Positions 45,984-59,452 are shown, numbered from the stretch's first letter. The stretch: 64,000 bases of DNA from Dioscorea cayenensis subsp. rotundata (GCF_009730915.1 NC_052487.1:19336529-19400528); one strand, 5' to 3'. The notes: generated by a model from the sequence alone, not told the origin. A program made the numbers and translations.

Positions 45984-46126
45984 TATTAAAAGTTAAATTA
46001 TATTTTTAAAATAGTCTAGAGGAGAGTTTGCAATTGATGGTTGTAGGCGGAGCACATCGAGGGAGGGCGGTGGAATTGGAAATGAAGAGTGAAATGAAAT
46101 ACAAAGAGTCTGGCGAGTGGCAACTA

Positions 46127-46444
46127 CTCCCTCTGTTCTTTTGTAGTTGTCATATTTAACTAATTCATACCGATTAAAAAATATTGGTTAAAATTAGTTG
46201 ATTACATATATTTTATAAAAATATTTATTACTTTACAAAATTATCCCTATTTAAAATCCCACTAGTGGAGAATATAATTTAATGCTTAGTTGATTTTGTT
46301 TTATTGAGAATAATACAAATACATTAAATTAAAGGATAAATTTGGAAAAAAATTATTTAATCCCGCACAAAAATTCTAATATGACAAGTAAAAAGAACAT
46401 AGAAGAGTTTCAAAACGTCACAACAAAAGAATGAATAGAGGGAG
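46127..46444. mobile_element. Stowaway-like MITE, family A, best-preserved copy
   Basis: CTCCCTCTGTTCTTTTGTAG at the left and AAAAGAATGAATAGAGGGAG at the right form terminal inverted repeats, with TA duplications at 46125-46126 and 46445-46446. 318 bp, no coding capacity; typical of Tc1/mariner-derived Stowaway elements. Confidence 0.8.
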
Positions 46445-46550
46445 TATAAACGATGGATGATTGGATAGTACAAAAGAGTGCGGACCGTGAGAGAACAGTC
46501 ATGAAGACAAAGAAAAATATGAGAAGAATTAAAGTTATCATTGTTGTTAT

Positions 46551-48567
46551 CAATGGCGGAACTACAAATAAAATATAAAGGGGTGTTGAATTAAAATTTA
46601 AAAATTTTATAAATATCAAATAACTATATTAATTCAAAATTGAGAAAATAATAATCAATAATTCAAAAATATAAAATATACATCTATTTAATAATTTTGG
46701 TTTTGGATGTAAAAAAACCTATCATATTTATATAATTAACAAATAACTCAACTAACAGTTAAACACTAAGTTGACAAGTAATACAATTAAAAACACGACT
46801 TAGCACAAACTCACAATATAAATTCATTTATGCAATAATAATTTAACAAATAATCTATAAATNNNNNNNNNNNNNNNNNNNNNNNNNNNNNNNNNNNNNN
46901 NNNNNNNNNNNNNNNNNNNNNNNNNNNNNNNNNNNNNNNNNNNNNNNNNNNNNNNNNNNNNNNNNNNNNNNNNNNNNNNNNNNNNNNNNNNNNNNNNNNN
47001 NNNNNNNNNNNNNNNNNNNNNNNNNNNNNNNNNNNNNNNNNNNNNNNNNNNNNNNNNNNNNNNNNNNNNNNNNNNNNNNNNNNNNNNNNNNNNNNNNNNN
47101 NNNNNNNNNNNNNNNNNNNNNNNNNNNNNNNNNNNNNNNNNNNNNNNNNNNNNNNNNNNNNNNNNNNNNNNNNNNNNNNNNNNNNNNNNNNNNNNNNNNN
47201 NNNNNNNNNNNNNNNNNNNNNNNNNNNNNNNNNNNNNNNNNNNNNNNNNNNNNNNNNNNNNNNNNNNNNNNNNNNNNNNNNNNNNNNNNNNNNNNNNNNN
47301 NNNNNNNNNNNNNNNNNNNNNNNNNNNNNNNNNNNNNNNNNNNNNNNNNNNNNNNNNNNNNNNNNNNNNNNNNNNNNNNNNNNNNNNNNNNNNNNNNNNN
47401 NNNNNNNNNNNNNNNNNNNNNNNNNNNNNNNNNNNNNNNNNNNNNNNNNNNNNNNNNNNNNNNNNNNNNNNNNNNNNNNNNNNNNNNNNNNNNNNNNNNN
47501 NNNNNNNNNNNNNNNNNNNNNNNNNNNNNNNNNNNNNNNNNNNNNNNNNNNNNNNNNNNNNNNNNNNNNNNNNNNNNNNNNNNNNNNNNNNNNNNNNNNN
47601 NNNNNNNNNNNNNNNNNNNNNNNNNNNNNNNNNNNNNNNNNNNNNNNNNNNNNNNNNNNNNNNNNNNNNNNNNNNNNNNNNNNNNNNNNNNNNNNNNNNN
47701 NNNNNNNNNNNNNNNNNNNNNNNNNNNNNNNNNNNNNNNNNNNNNNNNNNNNNNNNNNNNNNNNNNNNNNNNNNNNNNNNNNNNNNNNNNNNNNNNNNNN
47801 NNNNNNNNNNNNNNNNNNNNNNNNNNNNNNNNNNNNNNNNNNNNNNNNNNNNNNNNNNNNNNATTCAATTTCTTGTAGCAAATAATCATAACAAATATCT
47901 AACCGTTTTCACAATAATTTTCCTAACAAATAGTCAGACAAATACTTAACAAATATTCATCAATTATTTAATAAATATCAAAAATTTTTAAACAATAAAA
48001 ATCACACAAAAATAAAACAAATTAATTCATATATAAAACAAATTTAAAAAAATGCATAATATGTCTCTATAATGAAAAATAAAATATAAACTCAAAAGTC
48101 GGAAGAGATTGAGCAAAAAGGAAAACTCACAAACTACAATGATTGTTTTTAGAGATTTTGAAATAGCAATAACATTTTTTTTATGGTTTTATTTTTTAAT
48201 ATTTATTATTACCATTTTGCCCATTAATATCCTAAAAATTTGATAATAATATATTGAATAGTTCAATAAAAATATATCTAAATATAAAATTTTAAAACAA
48301 AATATTTGAAGATCCATGTTTTGGTTAGCCATATTATTTATTATGGTCACCCAGCATCAATTTTATTTAATATAATAATCTTATTGTTTTTATTTAATTT
48401 ATTTTAAATATTGGGGGTAGAATTTTGAAAATAAATAAATAAATAGTATCACTTTCCATATAAATTATAATTATTAATATTATAATAATATATAAATATA
48501 TATAGATATATATTCATGGGCAAGGGGTGCATGAACACACCCTTTTCCCCCTCTAAATCCACCACTA
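46551..48567. mobile_element. hAT-like element interrupted by the first assembly gap
   Basis: The left end CAATGGCGGAACTA and the right end TAAATCCACCACTA are inverted relatives of the CAGTGGCGGA...TCCGCCACTG ends seen at 54890-55544. Flanks are TTGTTGTTAT on both sides with a small offset. The interior is AT-rich; part is hidden by the 1000-N gap, so a transposase could lie there unseen. Confidence 0.5.
46863..47862. other. Assembly gap of exactly 1000 N
   Basis: A placeholder length; the true distance is unknown. Any open frame crossing it is an artefact. Confidence 1.
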
Positions 48568-48569
48568 GT

Positions 48570-49247
48570 TGTTGTTATTAATATTGATATTATTGTAAAA
48601 ATACAAAAATATGATAGACGAAGAATAATGTGGATGAAGAATGATGTGAATGATAAGTGAGCGTTCACCTCATTTGGCTTAGCACTTAAACAAAAATATT
48701 TGAAAAAAAATATTATTTTTATTTATTTATAATATGCACAAGCCACCTCAAACTAGATCTTCAAACATATTTTAGAAATTAATAGCACTGTCTCTTATTA
48801 ATTGGTAATTATAAGAAAGTTATATAATATTATAGTCCAAATTAAACGATAGAAAACTAACCAAATGGTCAAGAGTCGAAAAAACATGAAAATTCACATA
48901 TTGTCCAAAAATAGATCATAAAAAAATCATATGAAATAAATTTACAAACGTGATAATATGTTTATCTATTAGTAATATTAAATTTTATATACAGAGTATT
49001 TACATTCTATTGATAAAATAGATTCAAATTTTTGCTTACTGAATGAACGTGTGTTTATATATATGTTAAAGAATTATGGTTACATCATATACATTTTTGA
49101 CATAATTCTTCCGTATTTCATCTAAAAAGTTAAAATAAAAATAAAATTTATAAAACTATTTTTATACCTTGTACAAAAGGGTTAGCTATCCAGCTCATGT
49201 AAAAAATATTTTCAGTGCTAAAGTATTCACATTTATAAAACATTTAC
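48570..49247. other. AT-rich spacer
   Basis: Nothing recognisable apart from short AT-rich repeats. Confidence 0.5.
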
Positions 49248-50117
49248 TCTCTCCGTTTTTTTTTATTTGTTATATTTAACTAATTTACACCGATTAAAAT
49301 AAATAAGTTAATTTTAATTAATTACTTATATTTTATAAAAAAAATTCTATTACTTTATAAAACTATCTATATTTAAAACTCTATTAAAACCCTCCTTTTG
49401 GTTCACGGAATAGGCATGAGAATGGGAATGAGAGTGGTGGATGTGGATTAGGATGTGAATAAAAGTATAAGGATAGGAATGAAGATAGTGTTTGGTTAGA
49501 AGGAATAAAAAGTGGGAATAAAAAAAGTAAGAAAGAGAAATCATGTAGAATTACTTTTATATCTTTTAATGTAAATGAATAATATTACATAGTATAGTAC
49601 CAAAGTTAATTATATTTAAGAATAATTAATTTTTTAATTTATAAAATAATTTAAACAAAATTATTCATTTTTATTATTATAATTAAATATTTTAAATAAA
49701 GTCTAATTTAATTATTATATGTTTTATTATAATAATTAAATTATAAAAAGGAAGGAATGCTCATGCCTCCCAATTTTGGGGGGCCATGAGCAATATAGGG
49801 CTTTGAGGGGATGAATCCCCCAATCCCCAATCCTATTCGTGCATGCAGAAACATGGGTATGCACCAAAAGTGGGAGTGATCCCCATGCCTTGGGGATCAC
49901 TTCCTCAATCCAAACACTACCTATGTGGAGTATAAATTTAATATTTAGTTGATTGTAACTTATTAAAAATTATATAAGCATATTAAATTAATGAATAATT
50001 TTTTAAAAAAAATATTTAATACTATATAATTAAGCATATTATATAAATTTTAATGTGACAAATAAAAAAATAAAGAAGAGCTAAAACACATGGCAAATAA
50101 AAAATAGAGGGAATATA
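49248..50117. mobile_element. Family A MITE split by another insertion
   Basis: The left half (49248-49383, CTCTCTCCG end) and right half (about 49922-50117, ending AGAGGGAA) together match the 318-bp family A element; the break falls at the CACTAGTGG centre. The intervening block is described separately. Confidence 0.65.
49385..49921. mobile_element. Insertion nested in the MITE (PIF/Harbinger- or hAT-like, non-autonomous)
   Basis: One side has TTTTGGTTCACGGAATAGG and the other GGGATCACTTCCTCAATCC-AAACACTACC, echoing the (G/T)TGTTTGG...CCAAACAC ends of such elements. The 3' part is GC-rich (49750-49920). No transposase is encoded. The superfamily is not settled because the duplication is unclear. 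Confidence 0.45.
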
Positions 50118-50141
50118 TATGTAATTAATAAATATACTCTC

Positions 50142-51226
50142 TTTGTTCTTTTTTAGTTGTTATATTAGAAATTTTGTGCAATATTAAATAATTTTTTTAA
50201 AATTTATCATTTAATTTAATGTATTTGTATAATTTTTAATAAATCACAATTAACTAAATATTAAAGGTTTAATTACTGTACGGGTCCCTATAATTATGTA
50301 CTTTCTATCCTTTTAGTCTTTCCAATATTTTTAGATACAATTAAGTCTTTATATTTAGTTGAATTGGGTCATTTTAGTCTGATGTGTAGATGGTCAAGTG
50401 TAAATAGCAAAGACTTAATTGTACCTAAAAATATTGCTGTGGACTAGAACAACCCAATTTGACTAAATATTAGGACTTAATTGTACCTAAAACTATTAAA
50501 AGGAATAAAAGGGTCGCGCACGAATGCTCGGTAACAAGTTGTCCAAACCCTATTGATCAAAGATAGATAGGAATTTGGGAAGAGTAAAATCTTATTACTC
50601 AAGAAAATAGTGATAACAAAACTGATTTCCTCTTACCCATAGGCTTACATTAAATAGGCGAAAATAGCACTAAGAAAGGAGATAATTCGAAAATTTACCA
50701 AAAATAGTAAATTCTCAAATATCAGCAAGAAAGAAGAGATCTCTTAAAATAAATACTATTGCCACAAACGGCTTACAAATCAGAGATTTCTATTCTAAGA
50801 TATAACGAAATTAATTATTACTAAAAATAGCAAAATTAGGGTTTTCGAGGCCTAAACGATGGAATTTGGCCAAATTTTAGTATGACTCACGAGTTTGTGG
50901 GACACAAACTGGTGACTTTTGTTCCTTGACCTTTTTCCCATCAAATAGATCTCCTCGCCCGCCAAATTATCGATCGAAATACTCGTACTTCTTCATGTAC
51001 GCACATGCCACGTCGTCTATGCGTCAGTCATCATATAGGGACATGTGTGACCTGATAATTAAATCAATATTAAATTATATTGTGAGATTTTAAATAGAAG
51101 TAATTTTGGAAAGTAATGATTTTTTATAATATACAGGAAGCTAATTAATTTTAATAAAATTTTTTAAATAAATTTATTCATCAAATTTTATAATGAATAA
51201 AATAAGAGAAATAAAAGTGTGGCGAA
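50142..51226. mobile_element. Family A MITE (inverted) split by another insertion
   Basis: Flanking halves 50142-50264 and 51066-51226 match the family A element in reverse orientation (TTTAATTTAATGTATTTGTA; GAGATTTTAAATAGAAGTAA). The insertion lies between them. Confidence 0.6.
50265..51065. mobile_element. 801-bp insertion in the MITE with 8-bp direct repeats
   Basis: AATATTAA flanks it at 50257-50264 and 51066-51073. Its left part is an inverted repeat: 50300-50385 pairs with 50435-50515, sharing ACAATTAAGTC, ATTTAGT and AATTGGGT. The rest (50516-51060) is less AT-rich with no coding frame and may be a second nested element such as an LTR fragment. Confidence 0.5.
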
Positions 51227-51429
51227 ATGGAATGCTGACTGCTGTGGGAGGAAGTGTTAGAATGAATGAGAAGGGCCACTTCCCAAGAAAGGAATCAAAT
51301 CCCATGCAATATCTTATTGAAATGATCTCTTCGAATGTGATTGAAAATTAAATCAAGAAAAAAAAAAGTGATAAATAGGGTGGGGCCCTATACGGCTATA
51401 ACACCCTATGTGTTACATTTTCATGGGGC

Positions 51430-51761
51430 CCACCTATTGTGAAATGGTCTGTCTTTTATTTTAATTTTATTTTTATTTTTATTTTGAAGTCCTATTGGGA
51501 GCCCTACTACATAGCCCCTAGTACTTTTTTTTCAGCTATCTTGACCTTGATTTGGTGGAGAGGGATGGCGTGTCGGCCAAGCAAACCACTGACGAATCTC
51601 TGCCGTCCCTTCTGTAACTGCCCTACCTCAGCCGTCCATCTATTCCTTATTCGTTTCTCGAGGTCTTCGGCAAAGCCTACGCTGACAGGTGTACGGTTTA
51701 GATCTCTCCACCGTCTATCGAGTTATTGCTCTTCGATAACGCGGATTTGGATATTGCCATA

Positions 51762-51765
<4 letters not shown>
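51430..51765. other. GC-richer block of unknown nature
   Basis: 51540-51765 stands out from its AT-rich surroundings (GGCGTGTCGGCCAAGC, CCGTCTATCGAG). An open frame covers it but shows no known domain. It could be a gene relic or a promoter-like fragment carried by a transposon. A TTA run (51767-51798) follows. Confidence 0.35.
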
Positions 51766-51797
<32 letters not shown>

Positions 51798-51824
51798 GTT
51801 TATTATTTTCCCAGTTCATTTTAT

Positions 51825-52075
51825 TTGTCCCTGATCATTTTTTTATCAGTCATTTTTTAATACGAAAAAGTTTTTATTTATTTTTTTTCAAAATTACTTT
51901 AAAACTCAATTTTAATTTACTTTTTAAAATTTAATATGAAAAAAAATAAAAAAAATATAAATTAAAAATAATTTTAGAAAAATAACTAATTTTTTATTAA
52001 ATTATGTGAAATAACCAACTTTCTTGGTATGTGATATTCGGTTATTCAAAACAGATAAAAAAACGGAGAGAATAT
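51825..52075. mobile_element. MITE family B copy
   Basis: It shares ATTTTTTATTAAATTATGTG, GAAATAACCAACTTTCTT and a terminal AAAAAACGGAGAGAAT with the two copies at 38075-38540. Confidence 0.55.
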
Positions 52076-52079
52076 TATT

Positions 52080-54880
52080 TATAAATATATTTAAAAGAGA
52101 TATATAGTCTGATTGAGGGAGTTTTACAAAATTTTTATTTTTAAAATGAGACGAAAAGAAAAAATAACATGAGCCGAGCAGGGGCCAACCAGGACCACCC
52201 CACCCTGTTCCGCTTCATTGCTATCTTTATAAAGAGGCATTAACTTTGATGCGAGTTTGAATTTTTAGCACATACCCTAATATTTCAAAGTAATAGCAAT
52301 GAGGTATTAACTCAATATACGATATTATACATATAAATCCTAACAGATACAGTGATGGCACAAGCTAGTTGTACATTAATATTTTTTGGCCGGAGCCAAC
52401 TCTATAGCGGTGCAACTCACCCTCTACGATTAAAGGTTGAAGCTCTTCAAATTAGTATAGCCTGAAATTTTGTGTTTCATTTTATCTAGGGTATTTCAAT
52501 GTGATAGCAATGAAGTATTAACTCATTATATGATATTAAGGACATGTTCTTTTTATTAAAGTAACATATAGAAATATATTTTCAGTTGTTTATTTAAAAA
52601 ATTTATAAAATATTAAATAATTTGTTTTTTAAACTTACTTTTTATATTTAATGTAGTTCTATAACTCCAATAAATTATATTTAATTATATAGTTTTTAAA
52701 GCATATTTTAAATAAAAATATGTTTTAAAAATTTTAATTTTTTTAATTCGTGTGATTTAAGTAAAAAGAACCTAGCAGTAACATATATATATGCATAATT
52801 TTTTATTGAAAAAAGAAAACCTCTTATTATGGCCTCCACTTTATATGGCAACTTTTTGTTTTAACCAAATAAGAGGTTGAAGTATGTAACTCTCTTATGC
52901 ACCATAGTTTAAATAAATAAATAAATGAATAAATCAAATATTCATTAATTGGTTGAAAGAGAATATAAAAAGTAAAAGAAAGCAAAGTACAAACAACATG
53001 GTTCACTAGCAATGGATAGAAGAAAAAAACAAATATATAGCTTAGGAAAAAAAAAAGGCTTCTGAGTGTGACCTCCAGAGCAAAAGTCACCCTAGGATTA
53101 ATAATTGAGAAACTTATTATGCCCATCTTATAAAAAAACTGTTATTTTATTATTTCATGCTAGTAAATATAAAATAATAATAATAATAATAATTATTATT
53201 ATTATTCTTTTAAAAAAATTTCTGAACCGCTAATGCAGCAATGCTTATGATTTTCAGCTAACATCGAGTCGATGACATAGTAAAGTGTAAAATTTTAAAA
53301 CATACTATATCATAAAAATTTCCTTTTTTAAAAAAATAATTAATATAACTATAACACTAACAGTGTTTTTTCCTACAGGTTTATCAGTAAAAAATAAAAA
53401 GGTTGATTTATAAAGCTCTATATGATTTTTTTTATTTAATAATAATGAATAAATTATGAATTTCTAAATTTTTTTATTTTAGATAAATATGAACAAATTA
53501 TATTTTAGAAACATATATATTTGCAGAGTTAAATTCTGTAATTTCTATGTCCTCTAGCAAAGTAAACTTGAGTTTGAATTCATCTCCTCAAAAGGGTGAA
53601 CATTATATACCGAAAAATATTATCAATAAAATAAAAATCAAACCCTTAATTTTTTATATATATAAAAAATTAACCATTCTCCTGTTGCAGCTGTGTTCCA
53701 CGGTCACAAATTTGAACACTAGAGTGTATTAGACTTGTTTTTCTTATCACATGACTTAAGTCTTCCGCTTGTAATAAATGACTCATGTCTATTGACTAGA
53801 TGAAGTCTTAAGTCATCATGTACTTTTTTAATGGATAAACCAAGTCATCATGTACTAACTAAATGACTTTAAAGACTTCTAAACACTCTGGTAGCTTCCT
53901 AGTAAGTTTCATATTGCTTCAAATTCAGGCCAGGTTTCTTATCTTCTCGGTCTTGTCCTTCATTATTCATATATAATTATGTGTGAGTTATTTAATCAGT
54001 GAATTGACTTGAAGAACCAAACTTTATGATAAAATAAGGTCAATTAAACAACTAAATTACTCCCCCAAATCCCATTATCCATAACAGAATAGAATTTGAT
54101 AGAGAGTTATGATAATTTAGATTTAAAGCTTAAACATATATATATATATATATATATGCATGAGTAGCAGATTTTTTTTATTTATTATTTTAGGTAATAA
54201 GCACTCCCCACTTAAGGGTTTGTTAAGATACAAATAAATATGAAGATGTATCAATTGTGATAGTTTATCGACCTTCTAAAAATTTATTAATTGAGTGAAG
54301 GGTCATATGGAGCAATGAAAGTTAAATACATGCATAATAAAATTTACAAGAATCATACCAAGTTAATAAATCTTCTTTACTATGCAAATTAATCTTTTAT
54401 AAGACAAGGCTATAACTAATATCATAGAGGAACCATTGGAATCCATTTGAACAGTACTCTGAAGTGCATAAGCCTAAAAATAATATATGAACAGTAGAAC
54501 TGTGAACAATCTAGGTGTATGGTTTAAAATCTATGCCTCACCATGGATTGTCAAGTGCTTTTACTATCACCCTAAGTGTTGGTTAGTAGAATTTTATTAA
54601 AAGAAACACAAATAATAAATATAACTAAATGTCAAATAAATAATTTCAATTTGAAATCAAAATGATTAACTTACATTTATTCAAAACAATTAATTAAAAA
54701 TTCATGACCAGTTATAACACAAATTTAAGGTGAATTAAGATATACATATTATATGTAAGTTTTATTATTTTACATAATGAACAAACTAAGAAAGGTGTAT
54801 ATGAACAAAAAGTTAATATCTCAATTTACTTATGCTCTCATCCTCAAATTTAAACCCGTCTTTTCTGGGTAACAATATAT
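52080..54880. other. AT-rich intergenic DNA
   Basis: No gene is supported. AAT/ATT runs lie at 53174-53207 and a TA microsatellite at 54135-54158. Short GC-rich relics (52165-52210) look like transposon fragments. Confidence 0.5.
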
Positions 54881-54889
54881 TATTCAAAT

Positions 54890-55544
54890 CAGTGGCGGAC
54901 CCATAAATTTGGTCCAGCCCGGGCTTAAATAAAAGCCAATGTTTGATATTAATTACAAAAGACACAGACAAATTTAAAAGACAATACAAACTAAGTCGAC
55001 ATTCAATATCAATAAAAAATATACGAATAAAGTTCAAAAACAAAACATAACAAGTGAAATAACAATGAAAAACATAATTTTAGAGAACAATGAAAGGGCT
55101 TGCTCAATTTTGAGAGAAAAACATAACATAGACCTAATAAACTAGTAAAAGACAATACTACCTTTGACTTAACCAACAATGAAACAACTCAGCTCAACAA
55201 CACACTTACACCACCTTACCTAGAACTTGAAACAAAACACATGATGAACTCATCTTGGCCCTCCATTTGTCGCACAACTCAACAAACACAAATTTGTCTA
55301 GAACTTGAAATAAAAAACTTGATGAACTCATCTTGACCCTCCACTTGTCCCACTACTAATCATCTATTAATTTAAAACAAAACTTCAGTCACAAAACTGA
55401 AACACATTTAGTATTAAAATTCAGCTATGACTGCTCTCTTTGCCAGCCAGTGCTTATACTCAGCCAAACTCATGTCTTTCAAGGATTTTTGGCAGATCAG
55501 TCCGGGCTTCAGCCCGGGCTGCCAATATAGTGGGTCCGCCCCTG
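54890..55544. mobile_element. hAT-type MITE with exact 8-bp duplication
   Basis: The ends are CAGTGGCGGACCCATAAA and ATAGTGGGTCCGCCCCTG, followed inward by AGCCCGGGCTT on both sides. The 8-bp duplication ATTCAAAT is exact at 54882-54889 and 55545-55552. The 655-bp interior is non-coding and contains a 60-bp direct duplication (CTAGAACTTGAAA...CTTGATGAACTCATCTTG) around 55215-55350. Confidence 0.9.
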
Positions 55545-55688
55545 ATTCAAATTAACATCATTTAAGAGACAAACTAACCTTTTTTTTAATAGTTTATTAA
55601 CACATTATCTATCTATATATATATATCCTGAATATTTTATGCCAATATAAATTTCCAGTGAAATGTACTTCAGGCTTTAAATAAAGCA

Positions 55689-56688
55689 NNNNNNNNNNNN
55701 NNNNNNNNNNNNNNNNNNNNNNNNNNNNNNNNNNNNNNNNNNNNNNNNNNNNNNNNNNNNNNNNNNNNNNNNNNNNNNNNNNNNNNNNNNNNNNNNNNNN
55801 NNNNNNNNNNNNNNNNNNNNNNNNNNNNNNNNNNNNNNNNNNNNNNNNNNNNNNNNNNNNNNNNNNNNNNNNNNNNNNNNNNNNNNNNNNNNNNNNNNNN
55901 NNNNNNNNNNNNNNNNNNNNNNNNNNNNNNNNNNNNNNNNNNNNNNNNNNNNNNNNNNNNNNNNNNNNNNNNNNNNNNNNNNNNNNNNNNNNNNNNNNNN
56001 NNNNNNNNNNNNNNNNNNNNNNNNNNNNNNNNNNNNNNNNNNNNNNNNNNNNNNNNNNNNNNNNNNNNNNNNNNNNNNNNNNNNNNNNNNNNNNNNNNNN
56101 NNNNNNNNNNNNNNNNNNNNNNNNNNNNNNNNNNNNNNNNNNNNNNNNNNNNNNNNNNNNNNNNNNNNNNNNNNNNNNNNNNNNNNNNNNNNNNNNNNNN
56201 NNNNNNNNNNNNNNNNNNNNNNNNNNNNNNNNNNNNNNNNNNNNNNNNNNNNNNNNNNNNNNNNNNNNNNNNNNNNNNNNNNNNNNNNNNNNNNNNNNNN
56301 NNNNNNNNNNNNNNNNNNNNNNNNNNNNNNNNNNNNNNNNNNNNNNNNNNNNNNNNNNNNNNNNNNNNNNNNNNNNNNNNNNNNNNNNNNNNNNNNNNNN
56401 NNNNNNNNNNNNNNNNNNNNNNNNNNNNNNNNNNNNNNNNNNNNNNNNNNNNNNNNNNNNNNNNNNNNNNNNNNNNNNNNNNNNNNNNNNNNNNNNNNNN
56501 NNNNNNNNNNNNNNNNNNNNNNNNNNNNNNNNNNNNNNNNNNNNNNNNNNNNNNNNNNNNNNNNNNNNNNNNNNNNNNNNNNNNNNNNNNNNNNNNNNNN
56601 NNNNNNNNNNNNNNNNNNNNNNNNNNNNNNNNNNNNNNNNNNNNNNNNNNNNNNNNNNNNNNNNNNNNNNNNNNNNNNNNNNNNNNNN
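55689..56688. other. Assembly gap of exactly 1000 N
   Basis: A placeholder of unknown true size. It abuts a GC-rich repeat end on its right side. Confidence 1.
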
Positions 56689-56755
56689 CGAAGCCCTCCC
56701 ATTTTTCGGGCGGGTCTTCGGGCTCGGGCGGGTAGCCCGGCCCTTGGACAGGTCT
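56689..56755. mobile_element. GC-rich end of a transposon whose other end is in the gap
   Basis: GGGCGGGTCTTCGGGCTCG and GGGTAGCCCGGCCC are typical of the ends of GC-rich hAT-type MITEs. Only one end is visible; a collapsed GC-rich repeat may be why the assembly broke here. Confidence 0.4.
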
Positions 56756-58335
56756 AAGATAGAGTAAAGAAAGGTAGAGAAATGTTATGAACCATATTTT
56801 ACTTGGATTGAAGTAAAGTAATGGAAGGTCTTGAAATCTTATTGTGTTTGGTTGGGAGGTTTGTGAATATAAAAAGTCACATAGAGTATATTATTATATT
56901 AATTTTGTATTTAATAAAAAGACAATGTGATTATATTTCATTTACAATAATAAAATTAATTAAATAATATTATTAATAACTTAAGTAATATTTCTCAATT
57001 TATATAATGCTTCATTTCTTTATCATTATTTATGTATTATTACTATTATTATTATTATTATTATTATTATTTTATTATTTATTTTTAATTATAGTTAAAA
57101 AATAAGTGAGGAAGAGATTAAACAATATCATTAATAGTTAAGTAATATTTCTCAATTTATATAACTCTTTATTTTTTATAGTTAGACTACGTGAGACAGA
57201 GATTAAACAATATCATTAATAGATTAAGTAATATTTCTCAATTTATATAACTCTATTTTTTTAATTATTATTTAATTATTATTATTATTTTATTAATTTT
57301 TTAAATTATAGTTAGACTAAGTGAGAAAAAGATTAAACAATATTATTAATAGATTACGTAATATTTCCCAATTTATATAACTCTCTATTTTTTGTCATTA
57401 TTTATTTATTTATTATTATTATTTTATATTATGAAAAAAGAAATTATAGTTACATACAAATTGCTACATCACAACCACCATAACCAACATTGCCATACTT
57501 CCTTTCGGCACCACAAACAAAGAAAAGCAATTTGTATGTGCATCTCGTGTTGAACAAAAATAGAAACACATACCAACCTAGCAATTCTCATTATAATTTG
57601 TCATTACAACATTTGCAAATAATATATGACAACCTAGCAATTTGTATGTCCAGTGCATGTTCAACAAAATAGAGTCACATGACAACCTAGCAATTTGTGA
57701 TATATGACAATTCACTATCACACACAACTCTAAGCATTATTAATACAAATCAAATAGAAACACAATTATAAATCAACAAAAGTGATGAAAATAAGAAAAT
57801 TCTCCCACTTGGTTTTGGTATTACAACATTTGCAAGTAATTTGTTTTGCCATTACAATAAATAAAAATACCCCTTGGTTTTACCATTACAACATTGGCAA
57901 AAAAACACACTTGTAGACATTAACAAAAATATTGTCAAATTCAAGATTGTCTACTACTTCGCACTTGTTTAAGTCTGTAACAAATAAGAAGATAATAATT
58001 AGTACAATGTCTAATATTCACAAGTACGCAAAAGGAAAATTTTCGCCAACGATAAATGTTTACCTTTTGTTTTTTCATTCATGTGGTTCTCGATCATAAC
58101 CCATTGAAGTCAACAATAAAGATTTGCGATGTTTATTTGGACATCCCATTATACCTTCCAACATCTTGGAATCATTGATGAGGAATAAGTAAGCTTTTGT
58201 TCGAGAAAAAGGTTGTGAGAACCCTAAATTCACAAGCACTAGCCCATACATCGACGCCTTTTAATTGAGTTTGTGTTTTTGACCAAATGTGTTCAAAAAT
58301 ATTGTTGGTCACATTCAACACATTCTTTTGATACT

Positions 58336-59191
58336 TCAACTATTGCCATCGTTGATTGAACAAATGCATTGAGACATCGTTTCCACCTCCCTAGAAAAAC
58401 TTGCCATTGTCATCCCGACTATAAGATCTTCTAACCTTCTCGACCTAGAAGAACTTGGAACTTCGGGGGATGCTTCATCTCCAAGTTCATCATCATGAAT
58501 TTCTATGTTTTCATTGTCCCCCAAATTCTCTAGGTTTGCTATGTTTTGGGAAACCATAAAATCAATGTCATCAATCGCACCTGAACAAGAACCACCAGAT
58601 AAATTCATTGAATTTTGACGTTGTCGTTGCCTCATTTCAGATGCAGTCTCAGCATGTTGCCCCGTCGCTCTATCTTGTCCATAAAGTTGAACCAACTTCT
58701 CATAGTTTCTAATACTCTTATTCATCCACTCTGCTGCTTCTGGTTTGGCATGCACATGAAGAAATGGTAAAAATATTATATCTAATAATATAAACATTAA
58801 CTTACACTTCTATTTGTTAAACAAAGGAAAAAAAAATTACCTTAATTAAGTGTTGCCATACTTCCAGTTCAACATCCCACATTTCCTTTGTTGGATTCCA
58901 AACAAATCCACTCATCCCGTTTTTGAAAATATCATAGCATCTAGTAAATGCTCTTTTAATGTTTTTCATTCGGTTTTGAGCCTTCTCCTTATCTATTGTC
59001 TTCTCTGGAAATTTTCCCTTTAACTCATTGACGATGTTATCTAATGCATGTGTTGTGAAGGTGCCGCCAACTCTATTGCTCATTGTTTGTTGATGCAAGT
59101 ATGCATCACTTAAAGCATCATCCATACTAAAGTTCCAAACACACATGGCATTTCCATCATGAGCATTTGTATTTGTTTTTCTCCTTGGCAT
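58336..59191 (-). pseudogene. Harbinger ORF1: Myb/SANT-like DNA-binding protein
   Basis: Exon 1 is 59191-58841, starting MPRRKTNTNAHDG, with motifs RVGGTFTTHALDNIV, FPEKTIDKEKAQNRMK and GFVWNPTKEMWD of the plant Myb/SANT-like domain (PF12776 type). It ends HLIK|GTAATT. Exon 2 is 58749-58336 (KPEAAEWMNKSIRNYEKL, LYGQDRATGQHAETASEM), then an acidic tail with SSSRSRR. The partner acceptor reads TGCAT|GCC where TGCAG|GCC would be expected, so splicing of this copy is doubtful. Such proteins help the transposase bind the element ends. Confidence 0.75.
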
Positions 59192-59452
59192 ATCTCAAAC
59201 TACAATAACAAAAAACAAAATTAGTATCTTTATATATACACCTCCATTAAGAGCATATATGTACATACATAAATGACCACACATTAAATTCATGTTGCAA
59301 TTAATACTATTAAGTTTGCATTGTAATTAATACTATAACAAAAGAATCCATACAAGCCATACATTAAATTCAAAACGATACAAATAAGTATCAACTAGTT
59401 AATATAACAAAACATACATTAAGACAACATGAAAACACTTCTATAACGGAAA

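Noticed and set aside
46811..47889. Long minus-strand frames over the first gap
   Set aside because: They are created by the N run; the same applies to 55677-56702.
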